Shown piece by piece: positions 8,566 through 16,348 of a DNA stretch of 40,301 nt (the stretch's first letter is position 1; the number at the start of each line of letters is the position of its first letter). The notes beneath the pieces are model-generated. The model was not told the origin of the DNA and searched no databases. It saw only the letters and a program-made list of their open reading frames with translations. The position numbers were made by a program, and so were the translations under genes. Source of the DNA: Oceanospirillaceae bacterium (GTDB lineage Bacteria; Pseudomonadota; Gammaproteobacteria; Pseudomonadales; Balneatricaceae); contig JABSQZ010000033.1 of NCBI GenBank assembly GCA_013215505.1, forward strand, positions 1 through 40,301, given 5' to 3'.

Positions 8566-9685
8566 AAATACAACAATATCAAATTTAACTGTTAATTATA
8601 TTTTTTGTGACCACTATTGAAGTAGTTAAAATTAACATATATAGAATTTAGTACAGAGAAGTACCTACTGTCAAACTAAACCACCTAGCTAAACTATTTA
8701 TTAATCGTATTAATTTTTCTCCCCTGATACTTTCCCATTGAATACAAACATATGTTTATCTTCTTGCGTTAGTTCCCCCCCCTCTTTCCTCATACTAAAA
8801 GTCCAGTCACTATAATTTTTTTAATTACGCTTTGTCTCATTCATTGCCCAAGTGTTCATATTTTTGTATTTATAATATATTTACTATTGCTCTTCCTTTC
8901 GATACACTATTCAGTTCTACACATATGCAATCTGCATTAGGCCAAAAGAAGTCTCCTAAGTCTTATAGGTTCTTTCATTTATTAAAATGCTAGCTTTCCT
9001 AAATCGTAATGTTTAAAAATATGCTTCGGCAATCCGTGTTTTAGTTATAACCTCCAGAATGTACCGCTTATGATATAATGTGTGAAACTCGCCCTTTCGT
9101 CTTTAGCAGAATCTTCGGTCAAGTTATTTCACACTAGCTCGATGTAATAATCAATAGCCAAGAAATATTTAAGAATTTCGGTTTTAATATTAGAGATTTA
9201 TAAGTTTGTCTATATGCATTATATTGTATAGTTGTAGCATGCCGCTTTACTTTTATGCAGAACCCACAATTACAGTTTATTTTACTACTCGGACTTTGCG
9301 GTTCGTCATATAGTTAGCACTGGTTTGTGCAACTTTTAACATTTATTCAAAACCTGCAGCCACCCTTGACCTATCAGTAACAACACAACTAGCTAAACTT
9401 AACAGTTTGTTTTCCATTTATCGTAAAATCAAACTGTCTAGCTGATAGTTCTATTGTACACCGCTGTATTTTCCACCCTGAAGTCGTGATTATTCCATCC
9501 CAGCGAAAATAAAATTTATTTATCAGCATCCATACTTTTACTAACATCAGCCTAAACTCACTTTAGCAATGCCTTAAATTATAACTTGCATCTACTGTAT
9601 TTCAAACGACCTCAACGTTATTCGTTTAAATTTTGTCTTAAATTAAAAAAATTCCTTACTTCTCAGTTTTACTTGACCACTTCAT
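8566..9685. other. Noncoding AT-rich stretch upstream of cluster 1
   Basis: About 1.1 kb with stops in all frames at high density and no family I can recognise on either strand. It may carry the promoter of the minus-strand operon that starts at 8565 and remnants of older genes decayed beyond recognition. It ends where recognisable homology to the O-antigen-ligase gene begins. Confidence 0.5.
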
Positions 9686-10147
9686 GATTCAGATTGCAGT
9701 TTCAGGGAGTTTTTGCAAGAGATCAGCTTAACGCTGTTCTTCATGTTATGCCTGTTGTTAATCAATACCACCCAGCGAATTTAAGCTACCATCTTAGTGA
9801 TTGTTGCCTCTGAATTATTTCAGGCTGTGTACGGTAGTTTGATGACAATGTTGGGTATTGAATATACTTTTTTCCTTAAGAAAGAGTCTTATATAGGTGT
9901 CGCTACTGGCACCTATATCAATCGCCACCACCTGGCAGGCTACTTAGTCATCTGCTTATCTTTGGGCCTTTGCATAATGATCGCCAGCTGGAAAGGGCTT
10001 ATCGGGCAGATTTTTGAAGCGATACTCAGCCAGTAAGCCATATTGTGTATCTCGTTAGTTATCATGGTTGCCGCCTTAGTTATGACTCACTCGCGCATGG
10101 GCAACAGTGCCTTTTCGGCAGTATGGGTATTATTGGTACCTTGACGA
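9686..10147 (+). pseudogene. O-antigen-ligase-family gene, internal fragment (decayed duplicate)
   Basis: This is a degenerate copy of 34440-34930 in the intact ligase gene of the same window. The best-preserved frame (9797-10036) reads LFQAVYGSLMTMLGIEYTFF, then GVATGTYINRHHLAGYLVI, nearly identical to the intact protein. Both ends of the gene are missing, a short in-frame segment is deleted before the WKGL motif, a premature TAA occurs where the intact gene has Lys (10034-10036), and a frame break follows near MGNS. Homology stops at about 10147, precisely where the heptamer array starts. Confidence 0.88.
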
Positions 10148-10260
10148 TGAGACGTGAGACGTCGGAAGCCGGAAGTCGGAAGTCGGAAGTCGGTAGTCGG
10201 TAGTCGGTAGTCGGTAGTCGGTAGTCGGTAGTCGGTAGTCGGTAGTCGGTAGTCGGAAGT
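10146..10260 (+). repeat. Heptamer array with gradual unit change (16 units)
   Basis: Read in register from 10146 the units are GATGAGA, CGTGAGA, CGTCGGA, AGCCGGA, two of AGTCGGA, nine of AGTCGGT (10188-10250), then AGTCGGA and a partial unit. Neighbouring units differ by one to three bases and the 7-bp phase never breaks. It begins at the broken end of the ligase pseudogene. Confidence 0.95.
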
Positions 10261-10272
10261 TAACTATATTCA

Positions 10273-10380
10273 TGAGGCGTGAGGCGTGAGGCGTTCAATG
10301 GAAAAATAGAAATTAGCTAGGTCAACGGAATTATAGGATTTTTGATTTATTTCTCGCTTGCCAATTCAGGGCTAACTTGT
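10273..10380 (+). repeat. Three CGTGAGG-type heptamers plus dispersed repeat R, copy C (left part only)
   Basis: Three TGAGGCG units (10273-10293) precede TCAATGGAAAAATAGAAATT and the core GCTAGGTCAACGGAATTAT, matching the left part of copies B and D. Similarity ends near 10375, so the right part with ACT-type heptamers and module P is absent. The IS256 target site (GGATTTTTGA) is empty here. Confidence 0.85.
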
Positions 10381-10463
10381 TCCCCCTTACACCTGCCTAA
10401 TAACCTAAGGAGTCAATTCACCAGTGAGTGACGATACCGTCACTAAGCTGTGCTTTACTAGCA

Positions 10464-10506
10464 TTGACACTCCGTTCGTAAAAGCGTACGCTTTCATTCT
10501 GGAGGG
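10464..10506 (+). promoter_or_regulatory. Promoter, palindromic operator and RBS of the toxin-antitoxin operon
   Basis: TTGACA at 10464-10469 is followed 17 bases later by TACGCT (10487-10492), a plausible -35/-10 pair. A perfect 14-bp palindrome, AAAGCGTACGCTTT, at 10481-10494 overlaps the -10. It is well placed to be the operator through which the antitoxin, alone or with toxin, represses its own operon, as known for YefM-YoeB. GGAGGG at 10501-10506 is the ribosome binding site for the ATG at 10512. Confidence 0.65.
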
Positions 10507-10511
10507 AAATT

Positions 10512-10754
10512 ATGACCACAATATCCGCGACACAAGCCCGTTCCAAACTTTACAGTTTGATAGATGAAACGCAGGCCACCCATAAGCCAATTGTCATTAC
10601 CGGTAAAAGAGGTAATGCCGTGCTGCTCTCTGAGGAAGATTGGACTTCAATTAACGAAACTTTATTTCTGCTTTCCGTCCCCGGAATGAGAGAGTCTATC
10701 CAAGAAGGCTTAAATACCGATCTGGAAGATTGTGAAACGGATTTAGATTGGTAA
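10512..10754 (+). CDS. yefM: YefM/Phd family antitoxin
   Basis: An 80-residue protein of the Phd/YefM antitoxin family. The N-terminal DNA-binding and dimerisation part begins MTTISATQARSKLYSLIDET and continues with PIVITGKRGNAVLLSEEDW, both typical. The acidic C-terminus (NTDLEDCETDLDW) would bind and neutralise the toxin. It lies 5' of the toxin gene with overlapping stop/start (TAATG), the usual antitoxin-first order. It probably represses its own promoter through the palindrome at 10481-10494. The module lies between heptamer arrays on both sides. Confidence 0.92.
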   Translation: MTTISATQARSKLYSLIDETQATHKPIVITGKRGNAVLLSEEDWTSINETLFLLSVPGMRESIQEGLNTDLEDCETDLDW

Positions 10755-11014
10755 TGTGGCAAATTTACTTTGCAAAACAAGCCAAAAAAGATGCTAAAAA
10801 GCTCGCTTCCAGTGGCCTGAAAGATAAAGCAAAAGAGCTATTAGATATTATTGAAGAAAACCCTTTTCGAAATCCCCCTCCGTTTGAAAAATTAGTCGGA
10901 GATCTAGATGGCGCATACTCCAGAAGAATCAACATCCAGCACCGACTCGTATATCAAGTTTTAGAAGAACAACACGCAATAAAAGTACTAAGACTTTGGA
11001 CACATTATGACTAA
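10754..11014 (+). CDS. yoeB: YoeB/Txe family mRNA interferase toxin
   Basis: An 86-residue RelE-superfamily toxin expected to cleave mRNA in the ribosomal A site. Residues matching YoeB active-site positions are visible: Glu45 in PFEKLVGD, Arg64 in IQHRLVYQV, and the C-terminal His84-Tyr85 in LWTHYD. The length is close to E. coli YoeB (84). I chose ATG 10754, which overlaps the antitoxin stop by one base; the TTG at 10748 would add only two residues. The toxin looks intact. In this place it could stabilise the surrounding repeat-rich segment against loss. Confidence 0.92.
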   Translation: MWQIYFAKQAKKDAKKLASSGLKDKAKELLDIIEENPFRNPPPFEKLVGDLDGAYSRRINIQHRLVYQVLEEQHAIKVLRLWTHYD

Positions 11015-11021
11015 TCCGACT

Positions 11022-11080
11022 AGTCGGAAGTCGGAAGTCGGAAGTCGGAAGTCGGAAGTCGGAAGTCGGAAGTCGGAAGT
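11022..11080 (+). repeat. Heptamer array, eight AGTCGGA units
   Basis: Eight identical AGTCGGA units (11022-11077) and a partial one start just 8 bases after the toxin stop codon. The units match the AGTCGGA portion of the array at 10174-10187 on the other side of the toxin-antitoxin module. Confidence 0.95.
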
Positions 11081-11179
11081 CACATGAAAAACCAAGATAC
11101 ATAAATTCAAAGGCTTAGGCCCGAATTTGATCTTTCCGTTGCCCGGGAACTTCCGTCTAATATCTATATCTGTTTTTAA

Positions 11180-11258
11180 CTTACTACTGACGACTCGCTA
11201 CTCACGGCTCTCATTGTCTTTAAACTTCCGACTCGCTACTCGCTACTCGCTACTCAAA
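11180..11258 (-). repeat. Degenerate heptamers, reverse orientation, at the 3' end of manC
   Basis: Reading CGACTCG, CTACTCA and, after a gap, ACTTCCG, ACTCGCT, ACTCGCT, ACTCGCT, ACTCAAA, these are AGTAGCG/AGTCGGA-type units on the minus strand. They lie just downstream of the manC stop (11275) and are arranged convergently with the forward array at 11022-11080. Confidence 0.85.
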
Positions 11259-11274
11259 ACTTGGAGTAGTCGTT

Positions 11275-12813
11275 TCACTCGCGCCCATAGCGATCCTCAA
11301 ACCGAACAATATCGTCTTCCCCAAGATACGACCCCGATTGAACCTCTATCAACTCCAGTGGTATCACCCCTGGATTTTCCAAGGCATGAATAGTACCCAA
11401 CGGTATATAAGTCGATTGATTTTCGGTCAGTAAAATTTCTTTATCACCATTAGTAATCTTGGCAGTCCCAGAAACCACTATCCAGTGCTCTGCACGGTGG
11501 TGATGCATTTGTACTGATAATTTAGCGCCGGGTGCGACGGTAATGTGCTTTACCTGGAACCGCTCACCACTGTCGATAGAATCATACTTACCCCAGGGCC
11601 TGTACACTTCTCGATGAACAGTCGCTTCAGGGCGTCCCTCTTGTTTAAGGGAATTAACGATAGTTTTAACTTGCTGTGCTTTATCTTTGTGGGCAACCAA
11701 TAACGCATCTTTAGTATTAATAATGACTAAGTCTTCTACACCTATAGTAGTGACTAACTTATCTACACTGATCACTAAGCTATTTTTACTGTCGATAGAC
11801 ATCACATCACCGGTAAAGGCATTACCATTTTCGTCCTTATCAGATACTTGCCAAAGCGCAGAAAAGCCACCAATATCATTCCAATGTGCATCCAGCGGTA
11901 CAACAACTACCTGATCGGCATCGTCTGTTTGGTTGTCCGGGCTACACAGCGGTTCCATCACCGCATAATCAATAGACTCATCCGGGCAAGCACTAAAAGC
12001 TTCTACATCAACCCGCACAAAGTCATTATCAACCTGGCAATTACTCATCGACTTTTCACAAGCTGCATAGATATCCGGCCTGAATTGTTTAAGCGCATCT
12101 AAATACCGACTCGCCTTAAACATAAACATCCCGCTGTTCCAGTAGTATTCACCAGAATCAACATAGCTTTGTGCTGTAACTAAATCAGGCTTTTCAACGA
12201 ATTGGTTAACACTATATACAACTGAATCCACTGTACCTTCAGCAGCATCAGACTGACCACAACTTACAGCAGCCCCCCGACGAACATAGCCATAACCGGT
12301 CTCAGGCCCATCAGCCACAATCCCAAAAGTAACCATCTTCCCATCCAGCGCAAACCGATGCGCCGTATTCACAGCCTTCTGAAACGCCTCAACATCCCCA
12401 ATCACATGATCCGCCGCCAACACCAACAAAACCGGATCATCACCTTCTTCTACTGATCCCGTTTTGCCCTTCGCTTGACCGTTCTTGTCACTCGCTACTC
12501 GCGACTCACTACTCAATACTGCTCTTAACGCAGCGAGCGCTATGGCCGGCGCAGTATTCCTACCCACAGGCTCCAAAAATATCCCACTATGCTCAACCCC
12601 TAACTGCCTAATCTGCTCTGCCGCAATAAACCGATGTTCCTCACCACAAATCAACATACAAGGGCTGTGATCTAAACCTTTCAACCTATTAATCGTTTGT
12701 TGCAACATTGTTTGCTCGCCATTAAGGGCAAGAAACTGCTTAGGATAATTACCCCGTGAAAGCGGCCATAAACGCGTACCTGAACCACCGGCCATAATTA
12801 CAGGTAAAATCAT
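11275..12813 (-). CDS. manC: Mannose-1-phosphate guanylyltransferase / mannose-6-phosphate isomerase
   Basis: A 512-residue bifunctional ManC/AlgA-type enzyme that makes GDP-mannose from mannose 1-phosphate and GTP. The N-terminal pyrophosphorylase signature [19 protein letters not shown] lies at residues 10-27; [22 protein letters not shown] and FVEKPD follow. The C-terminal cupin part ([27 protein letters not shown]) is the isomerase-like domain. Usual length is about 470-480. The excess is mainly an insert at about residues 99-123 ([12 protein letters not shown] and following) partly encoded by heptamer repeats, in a loop before the [12 protein letters not shown] strand. The frame stays open. 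GDP-mannose would feed the AlgD-type dehydrogenase at 18139-19452. A stump of a second manC lies at 16774-16911. Confidence 0.95.
   Translation of the reverse strand: MILPVIMAGGSGTRLWPLSRGNYPKQFLALNGEQTMLQQTINRLKGLDHSPCMLICGEEHRFIAAEQIRQLGVEHSGIFLEPVGRNTAPAIALAALRAVLSSESRVASDKNGQAKGKTGSVEEGDDPVLLVLAADHVIGDVEAFQKAVNTAHRFALDGKMVTFGIVADGPETGYGYVRRGAAVSCGQSDAAEGTVDSVVYSVNQFVEKPDLVTAQSYVDSGEYYWNSGMFMFKASRYLDALKQFRPDIYAACEKSMSNCQVDNDFVRVDVEAFSACPDESIDYAVMEPLCSPDNQTDDADQVVVVPLDAHWNDIGGFSALWQVSDKDENGNAFTGDVMSIDSKNSLVISVDKLVTTIGVEDLVIINTKDALLVAHKDKAQQVKTIVNSLKQEGRPEATVHREVYRPWGKYDSIDSGERFQVKHITVAPGAKLSVQMHHHRAEHWIVVSGTAKITNGDKEILLTENQSTYIPLGTIHALENPGVIPLELIEVQSGSYLGEDDIVRFEDRYGRE
12487..12521 (-). repeat. 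Five heptamers inside the manC coding region
   Basis: On the coding strand the units are AGTATTG, AGTAGTG, AGTCGCG, AGTAGCG, AGTGACA. They are translated within [12 protein letters not shown] of ManC, in a segment absent from typical ManC proteins. The frame used avoids the in-frame TAG that another frame would give. Confidence 0.88.
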
Positions 12814-13025
12814 TATAAAATCCTTCTCAGTTAATAACTTAAATGTTGCACACTACATATCACTAGGTAGATTTGAATCATACATTCAATACAGGGCAGC
12901 TATTTACTACAAGTTTCATAGACACTATTCACACTGCTATATCTACTTCTGGTTTATTAGAAATCAGTATCAGTTCTATCAATTGAACAATGACTTAATT
13001 ACTGATTCAGGTTTTCCAGCCTAGA

Positions 13026-13316
13026 TTAAGTAGGAAACAACTTACAACTTAAATTGATACATTTAATCCATCGAATCTCTAGCTTACTGGCATATTCACG
13101 CAACTTATCGCAGCAGCCCATAGCCCGGCTAAACTGATGGACGCCTTTGGGTTGCATAGCTTTACACCAATGCTCTGGATCGATCCCTAAACATGTAAGT
13201 ATTGGTGGTACATGAGTATCTATCGCGTCGCGTTTATCTGATCTAATCACCCTGCCGCTCCAGTCAACTAACTCTAAGTAATCCTGATATTGAAAAGGTA
13301 TTTGATCTTGAAGTTA
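13026..13316 (-). pseudogene. REP-associated (Y1/RAYT-like) transposase, C-terminal remnant
   Basis: The frame reads YQDYLELVDWSGRVIRSDKR, then AIDTHVPPILTCLGIDPEHW, and ends IRWIKCINLSCKLFPT. The order LVDW-GR-IR-DKR-I-PPIL-LGI-W, with a following LREYASKLEIRW, is what I recall from the C-terminal tail of large Y1/RAYT-type transposase-related proteins. The HUH catalytic domain that should precede it is absent: an in-frame stop lies at about 13314 and a heptamer array begins at about 13339. I rate the family match moderate because it rests on remembered motifs without a database search. Confidence 0.5.
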
Positions 13317-13338
13317 ATCACCTTTTAAGATTAAAAGG

Positions 13339-13387
13339 CGTGAGGCGTGAGGTGTGAGGTGTGAGGTGTGAGGTGTGAGGTGTGAGG
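13339..13387 (+). repeat. Heptamer array, CGTGAGG changing to TGTGAGG
   Basis: Two CGTGAGG units are followed in phase by five TGTGAGG units, then TGTGTCA, and directly by the left part of repeat R copy D. It separates the transposase remnant from R. Confidence 0.95.
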
Positions 13388-13440
13388 TGTGTCAATGGTA
13401 AAATCAAGATTAGCTAGGTCAACGGATTTATTGGTTTTTG

Positions 13441-14768
13441 GAGGCTGTAAAAGTAATTGTGTAACTGCTCATAATCTATAACCTATGCAAAAGGTATAAT
13501 TATGAGCAACTTAATGGACTACAAAAAACTCCAAGCGATGGCCGAAGAATTGGCCAAAGACCTAAAAACCCCTGAAGACCTTAGCCAGTTAAGCGCATTC
13601 CTCACTAAATTGACGGTAGAAGCTGCTTTAAAAGGCGAGATGAATCATCACCTTGGCTACGATAAAAATGCCTCTAAAGGCCATCATAGCGGTAATAGTC
13701 GTAATGGTTCTTCCTCAAAAACTCTAAAAGGTAGTCATGGCGAGATTGAGCTGCAAACACCTAGAGATCGCAACGGTACTTTTGAGCCGCAGATAGTTAA
13801 AAAAGGCCAGTCTCGTATCACTGGCATGGACGACCAAATATTATGCCTGTATGCGAAAGGTATGAGCACAAGAGACATTGTGGCGTCATTTCAAGAAATG
13901 TACGGTGCTGGTATCTCCGCTGGATTAGTGTCACAAGTCACCAATTCAGTCATTGAAAAAGTCATTGAATGGCAGAACCGTCCACTCGATGCGGTTTACC
14001 CCATCGTTTATATGGACTGCATCGTCTTGAAAATACGCCAGGATAAGCAGGTTATAAACAAAGCGATTTACCTTGTTCTGGGGGTGAATATAGAAGGTCA
14101 CAAAGAGCTGCTAGGCATGTGGATCTCCGAAAATGAAGGGGCTAAGTTCTGGCTTTCTGTACTCACTGAACTTCAAAATCGCGGTGTTAAACATCTACTC
14201 ATAGCTTGTGTAGATGGATTGAAAGGCTTCCCTGAAGCGATCAGTGCTACATTCCCAAAGGCTAAGATTCAACTCTGTATCGTCCATATGGTGCGTCATT
14301 CGTTGAAGTTTGTCCCTTGGAAAGACTACAAAAAAGTGACTGCTGACTTGAAGTTGATTTACCAGTCAGTTACCGAAGAAGAAGGAAGATTAGAGCTCGA
14401 GAGGTTTACTGCGAAGTGGGGTGATAAATACCCTCAAATAAGCAAGTCCTGGAACTCAAATTGGCATAATTTAATTACCATTTTCTCTTACCCAGAAAGC
14501 ATACGCAAAGTAATCTACACCACAAATGCCATCGAATCTCTAAACAGCGTTATCCGTAAATCTGTTAAAACACGTAAGGTCTTCCCAAGCAATGATGCAG
14601 CTCTGAAAGTCATTTATCTGGCGACAGAATCAGCTTCAAAAAAGTGGACTATGCCGATTAGGGACTGGAAACCAGCGCTAAACAGATTTATGATTGAGTT
14701 CGAAGATGAGCTAACTCCTTATGTTTAAATAACTAAACGAGCAGTTACACAGAATGGTTTACATCCTC
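13441..14768 (+). mobile_element. Complete IS256-family insertion sequence (1328 bp)
   Basis: Terminal inverted repeats of 30 bp are at 13441-13470 (GAGGCTGTAAAAG...) and 14739-14768. They share the inner GTGTAACTGCTC / GAGCAGTTACAC and the outer GAGG/CCTC bases. The flanking 8-bp target duplications are GGTTTTTG (13433-13440) and GTTTTTTG (14769-14776), with one difference consistent with loss of a T in the run. One transposase gene fills the element. It was inserted inside repeat R. Confidence 0.93.
13502..14728 (+). CDS. IS256-family (mutator-type) transposase
   Basis: A 408-residue, apparently intact DDE transposase of the IS256/mutator family. The N-terminal region (LTKLTVEAALKGEMNHHLGY) and the GNSRNGSSSKTLKGSHGEI segment before the catalytic domain are diagnostic. 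Candidate catalytic residues are Asp172 (VYMDCIVLK), Asp238 (ACVDGLKGF) and Glu345 (TTNAIESLN), with CIVHMVRHSLKFV between the second Asp and the Glu. Length is normal (about 400). It catalyses copying of the element through a circular intermediate, as known for the family. The start ATG lies about 30 bases inside the left inverted repeat. Confidence 0.96.
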   Translation: MSNLMDYKKLQAMAEELAKDLKTPEDLSQLSAFLTKLTVEAALKGEMNHHLGYDKNASKGHHSGNSRNGSSSKTLKGSHGEIELQTPRDRNGTFEPQIVKKGQSRITGMDDQILCLYAKGMSTRDIVASFQEMYGAGISAGLVSQVTNSVIEKVIEWQNRPLDAVYPIVYMDCIVLKIRQDKQVINKAIYLVLGVNIEGHKELLGMWISENEGAKFWLSVLTELQNRGVKHLLIACVDGLKGFPEAISATFPKAKIQLCIVHMVRHSLKFVPWKDYKKVTADLKLIYQSVTEEEGRLELERFTAKWGDKYPQISKSWNSNWHNLITIFSYPESIRKVIYTTNAIESLNSVIRKSVKTRKVFPSNDAALKVIYLATESASKKWTMPIRDWKPALNRFMIEFEDELTPYV

Positions 14769-15248
14769 GTTTTTTGATTTAGTTTTCGAATGACAATTCC
14801 GGCTATCTGCAATCAACTCTTAAACTGGAGCGAGTTCCCCTGATCATGTTATTTGAGAGGGCTTTCACTAAAAAATGTACATGCACCCGGAATCAGGCCG
14901 ATCACTACAACAGACAACAAATTTTGAGTTGAATTCCCTCACGCTTAATCTTTTAAACTTCCGACTTACGACTCACTACTTCCGACTATCCCCGCCCTCA
15001 AGCCTAATCTTTTAAAACTTACGACTTCAGACTTACGACTGCCGACTGAGAATTACCACAGAGAAAGACCTTTCTTACTACACGTGATATGCAATGGTAG
15101 TAAGGAGTGTCTTGGCAGCAGATCTGATGCGCACGGGCACGAGTCATATTAACCTGGTCAGATGTCATCACCTCTTGAATAATCCTTAAGTGATAGTTAC
15201 GTTACTCCCTACCACTATCTTATTGAATGAAAAAGTGACTGATGGAAT

Positions 15249-15319
15249 GGACGCTCCCATCTACGGCGTCAATGCGCCAAACTAGTAGTCTAACCTTCTA
15301 GTTAACAAAAGGAGCGTCC
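15249..15319 (+). promoter_or_regulatory. Inverted repeat able to mask the transposase ribosome binding site
   Basis: GGACGCTCC (15249-15257, part of the left subterminal repeat) is perfectly complementary to GGAGCGTCC (15311-15319), which contains the Shine-Dalgarno GGAG just before ATG 15323. RNA read in from outside would include both arms and could hide the ribosome binding site; a transcript starting between them would not. The pairing is seen; the regulatory role is inferred. Confidence 0.5.
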
Positions 15320-15322
15320 ACC

Positions 15323-16348
15323 ATGAAATATTATGCGATTGGAATTGATTTAGCAAAAAATGTTTTTCAGGTCTGCGGTGTAAATAAACGACTAAACCCT
15401 CAGTTTAATAAAAAAATTAAGCGTAAAGACTTTATAACGTTTATGGCTGTTCAGGAACCGACAGATGTTTATATGGAGGCTTGCTATTCTTCTCATTATT
15501 GGGCTAGAAAACTGACAGAGCTGGGACACAATGCCGAGTTAATTCCAGCACAACATGTGAAGCCTTTTGTACGAGGTAATAAAAATGACCATAACGATGC
15601 TGTAGCAATCATTGAAGCTAGCCAACGACCATTCATTAAATTTGTACCTGCCAAAACCGAACATCAACAAGAGATATCTTCACTACACAGGATTAGAGAG
15701 CGTTTAGTTAGAAGTAAAGGAGCTGTGAGCAATCAGGCAAGAGGGTTGTTAAGCGAGTTTGGGGTTGTATTTGATCTGGGCCAAGAGGCCTTTTGTAAAG
15801 GTATGAAAGCTTTTGTCAGTGACGATAGCTATAGCACTAGATTAAGGTCATTGATGGCTGATCAGTTCAAAGAATACAATGAGTTGCTTATCCGAATTAA
15901 GGACATTGAAAGAGAACTTATTACATTTATAGAGGCAACACCGAGCGGGAAAATTTTGATGAGTATTCCTGGTATCGGCGTCATAATAGCCTCCGCAATA
16001 CTTGCAGCTATTGATAAAGGGCAAGCATTTAAAAACCCGAGAGAGTTTGCCGTTTGGTTGGGATTAACTCCGCGGCAGTATGCATCAGGTGACAGTTGCA
16101 AAATGGGTGGCATAACCAAACGTGGGAATCGATATTTACGAAAGCAATTGATCCACGGTGCACGAACGGTTGTCTGCCATGCGAAGAATAAGCCAGACCA
16201 ATTAAATATTTGGGCCTGTAAACTACGTGAGAATAAGAGCTTTAATAAAACAACAGTGGCTATGGCCCATCGGCTAGCCCGACTTGCATGGATACTGTTG
16301 CAACGGGAAGAGCTATATAAACCTCAGTTTAGTATTCAATCTAGCTGA
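15323..16348 (+). CDS. IS110-family transposase (IS1111 group)
   Basis: A 341-residue DEDD transposase/recombinase. The N-terminal RuvC-like domain shows Asp9 (GIDLAK), Glu52 (YMEAC), Asp89 and Asp92 (NKNDHNDAVAI). The C-terminal Transposase_20 region contains IPGIGVIIASAILAAI and WLGLTPRQYASGDSCKMGG, where a serine acts in the family, then KRGNRYLRKQLIHGARTV. Length is normal and the frame is intact. IS110-family enzymes move DNA using an element-encoded bridge RNA; in the IS1111 group that RNA is expected downstream of the gene. The ribosome binding site is GGAG at 15311-15314. Confidence 0.95.
   Translation: MKYYAIGIDLAKNVFQVCGVNKRLNPQFNKKIKRKDFITFMAVQEPTDVYMEACYSSHYWARKLTELGHNAELIPAQHVKPFVRGNKNDHNDAVAIIEASQRPFIKFVPAKTEHQQEISSLHRIRERLVRSKGAVSNQARGLLSEFGVVFDLGQEAFCKGMKAFVSDDSYSTRLRSLMADQFKEYNELLIRIKDIERELITFIEATPSGKILMSIPGIGVIIASAILAAIDKGQAFKNPREFAVWLGLTPRQYASGDSCKMGGITKRGNRYLRKQLIHGARTVVCHAKNKPDQLNIWACKLRENKSFNKTTVAMAHRLARLAWILLQREELYKPQFSIQSS

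Larger units (their letters stand above)
13388..15240 (+). repeat. Dispersed repeat R, copy D, interrupted by IS256
   Basis: The left part (13388-13440) and right part (14769-15240) are the two halves of R, separated by the complete IS256. Removing the IS restores the sequence seen at the empty site in copy B. The right part carries ACT-type heptamers (about 14958-15048) and module P (about 15075-15236), and ends at AAAAGTGACTG where the IS1111-type element begins. Confidence 0.85.

Noticed and set aside
10146-10260. Arrays as CRISPR
   Set aside because: The units are 7 bp and directly adjacent without spacers, and no cas genes are present.
11127-11393. Open frame of 88 codons on the plus strand near the manC 3' end
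   Set aside because: It is made of heptamer-derived codons and antisense manC sequence.
1-15240. A formal composite transposon formed by the two IS256 copies
   Set aside because: Both copies sit at the same site in R, so they reflect duplication of a loaded repeat; no outer target duplication can be shown within the window.
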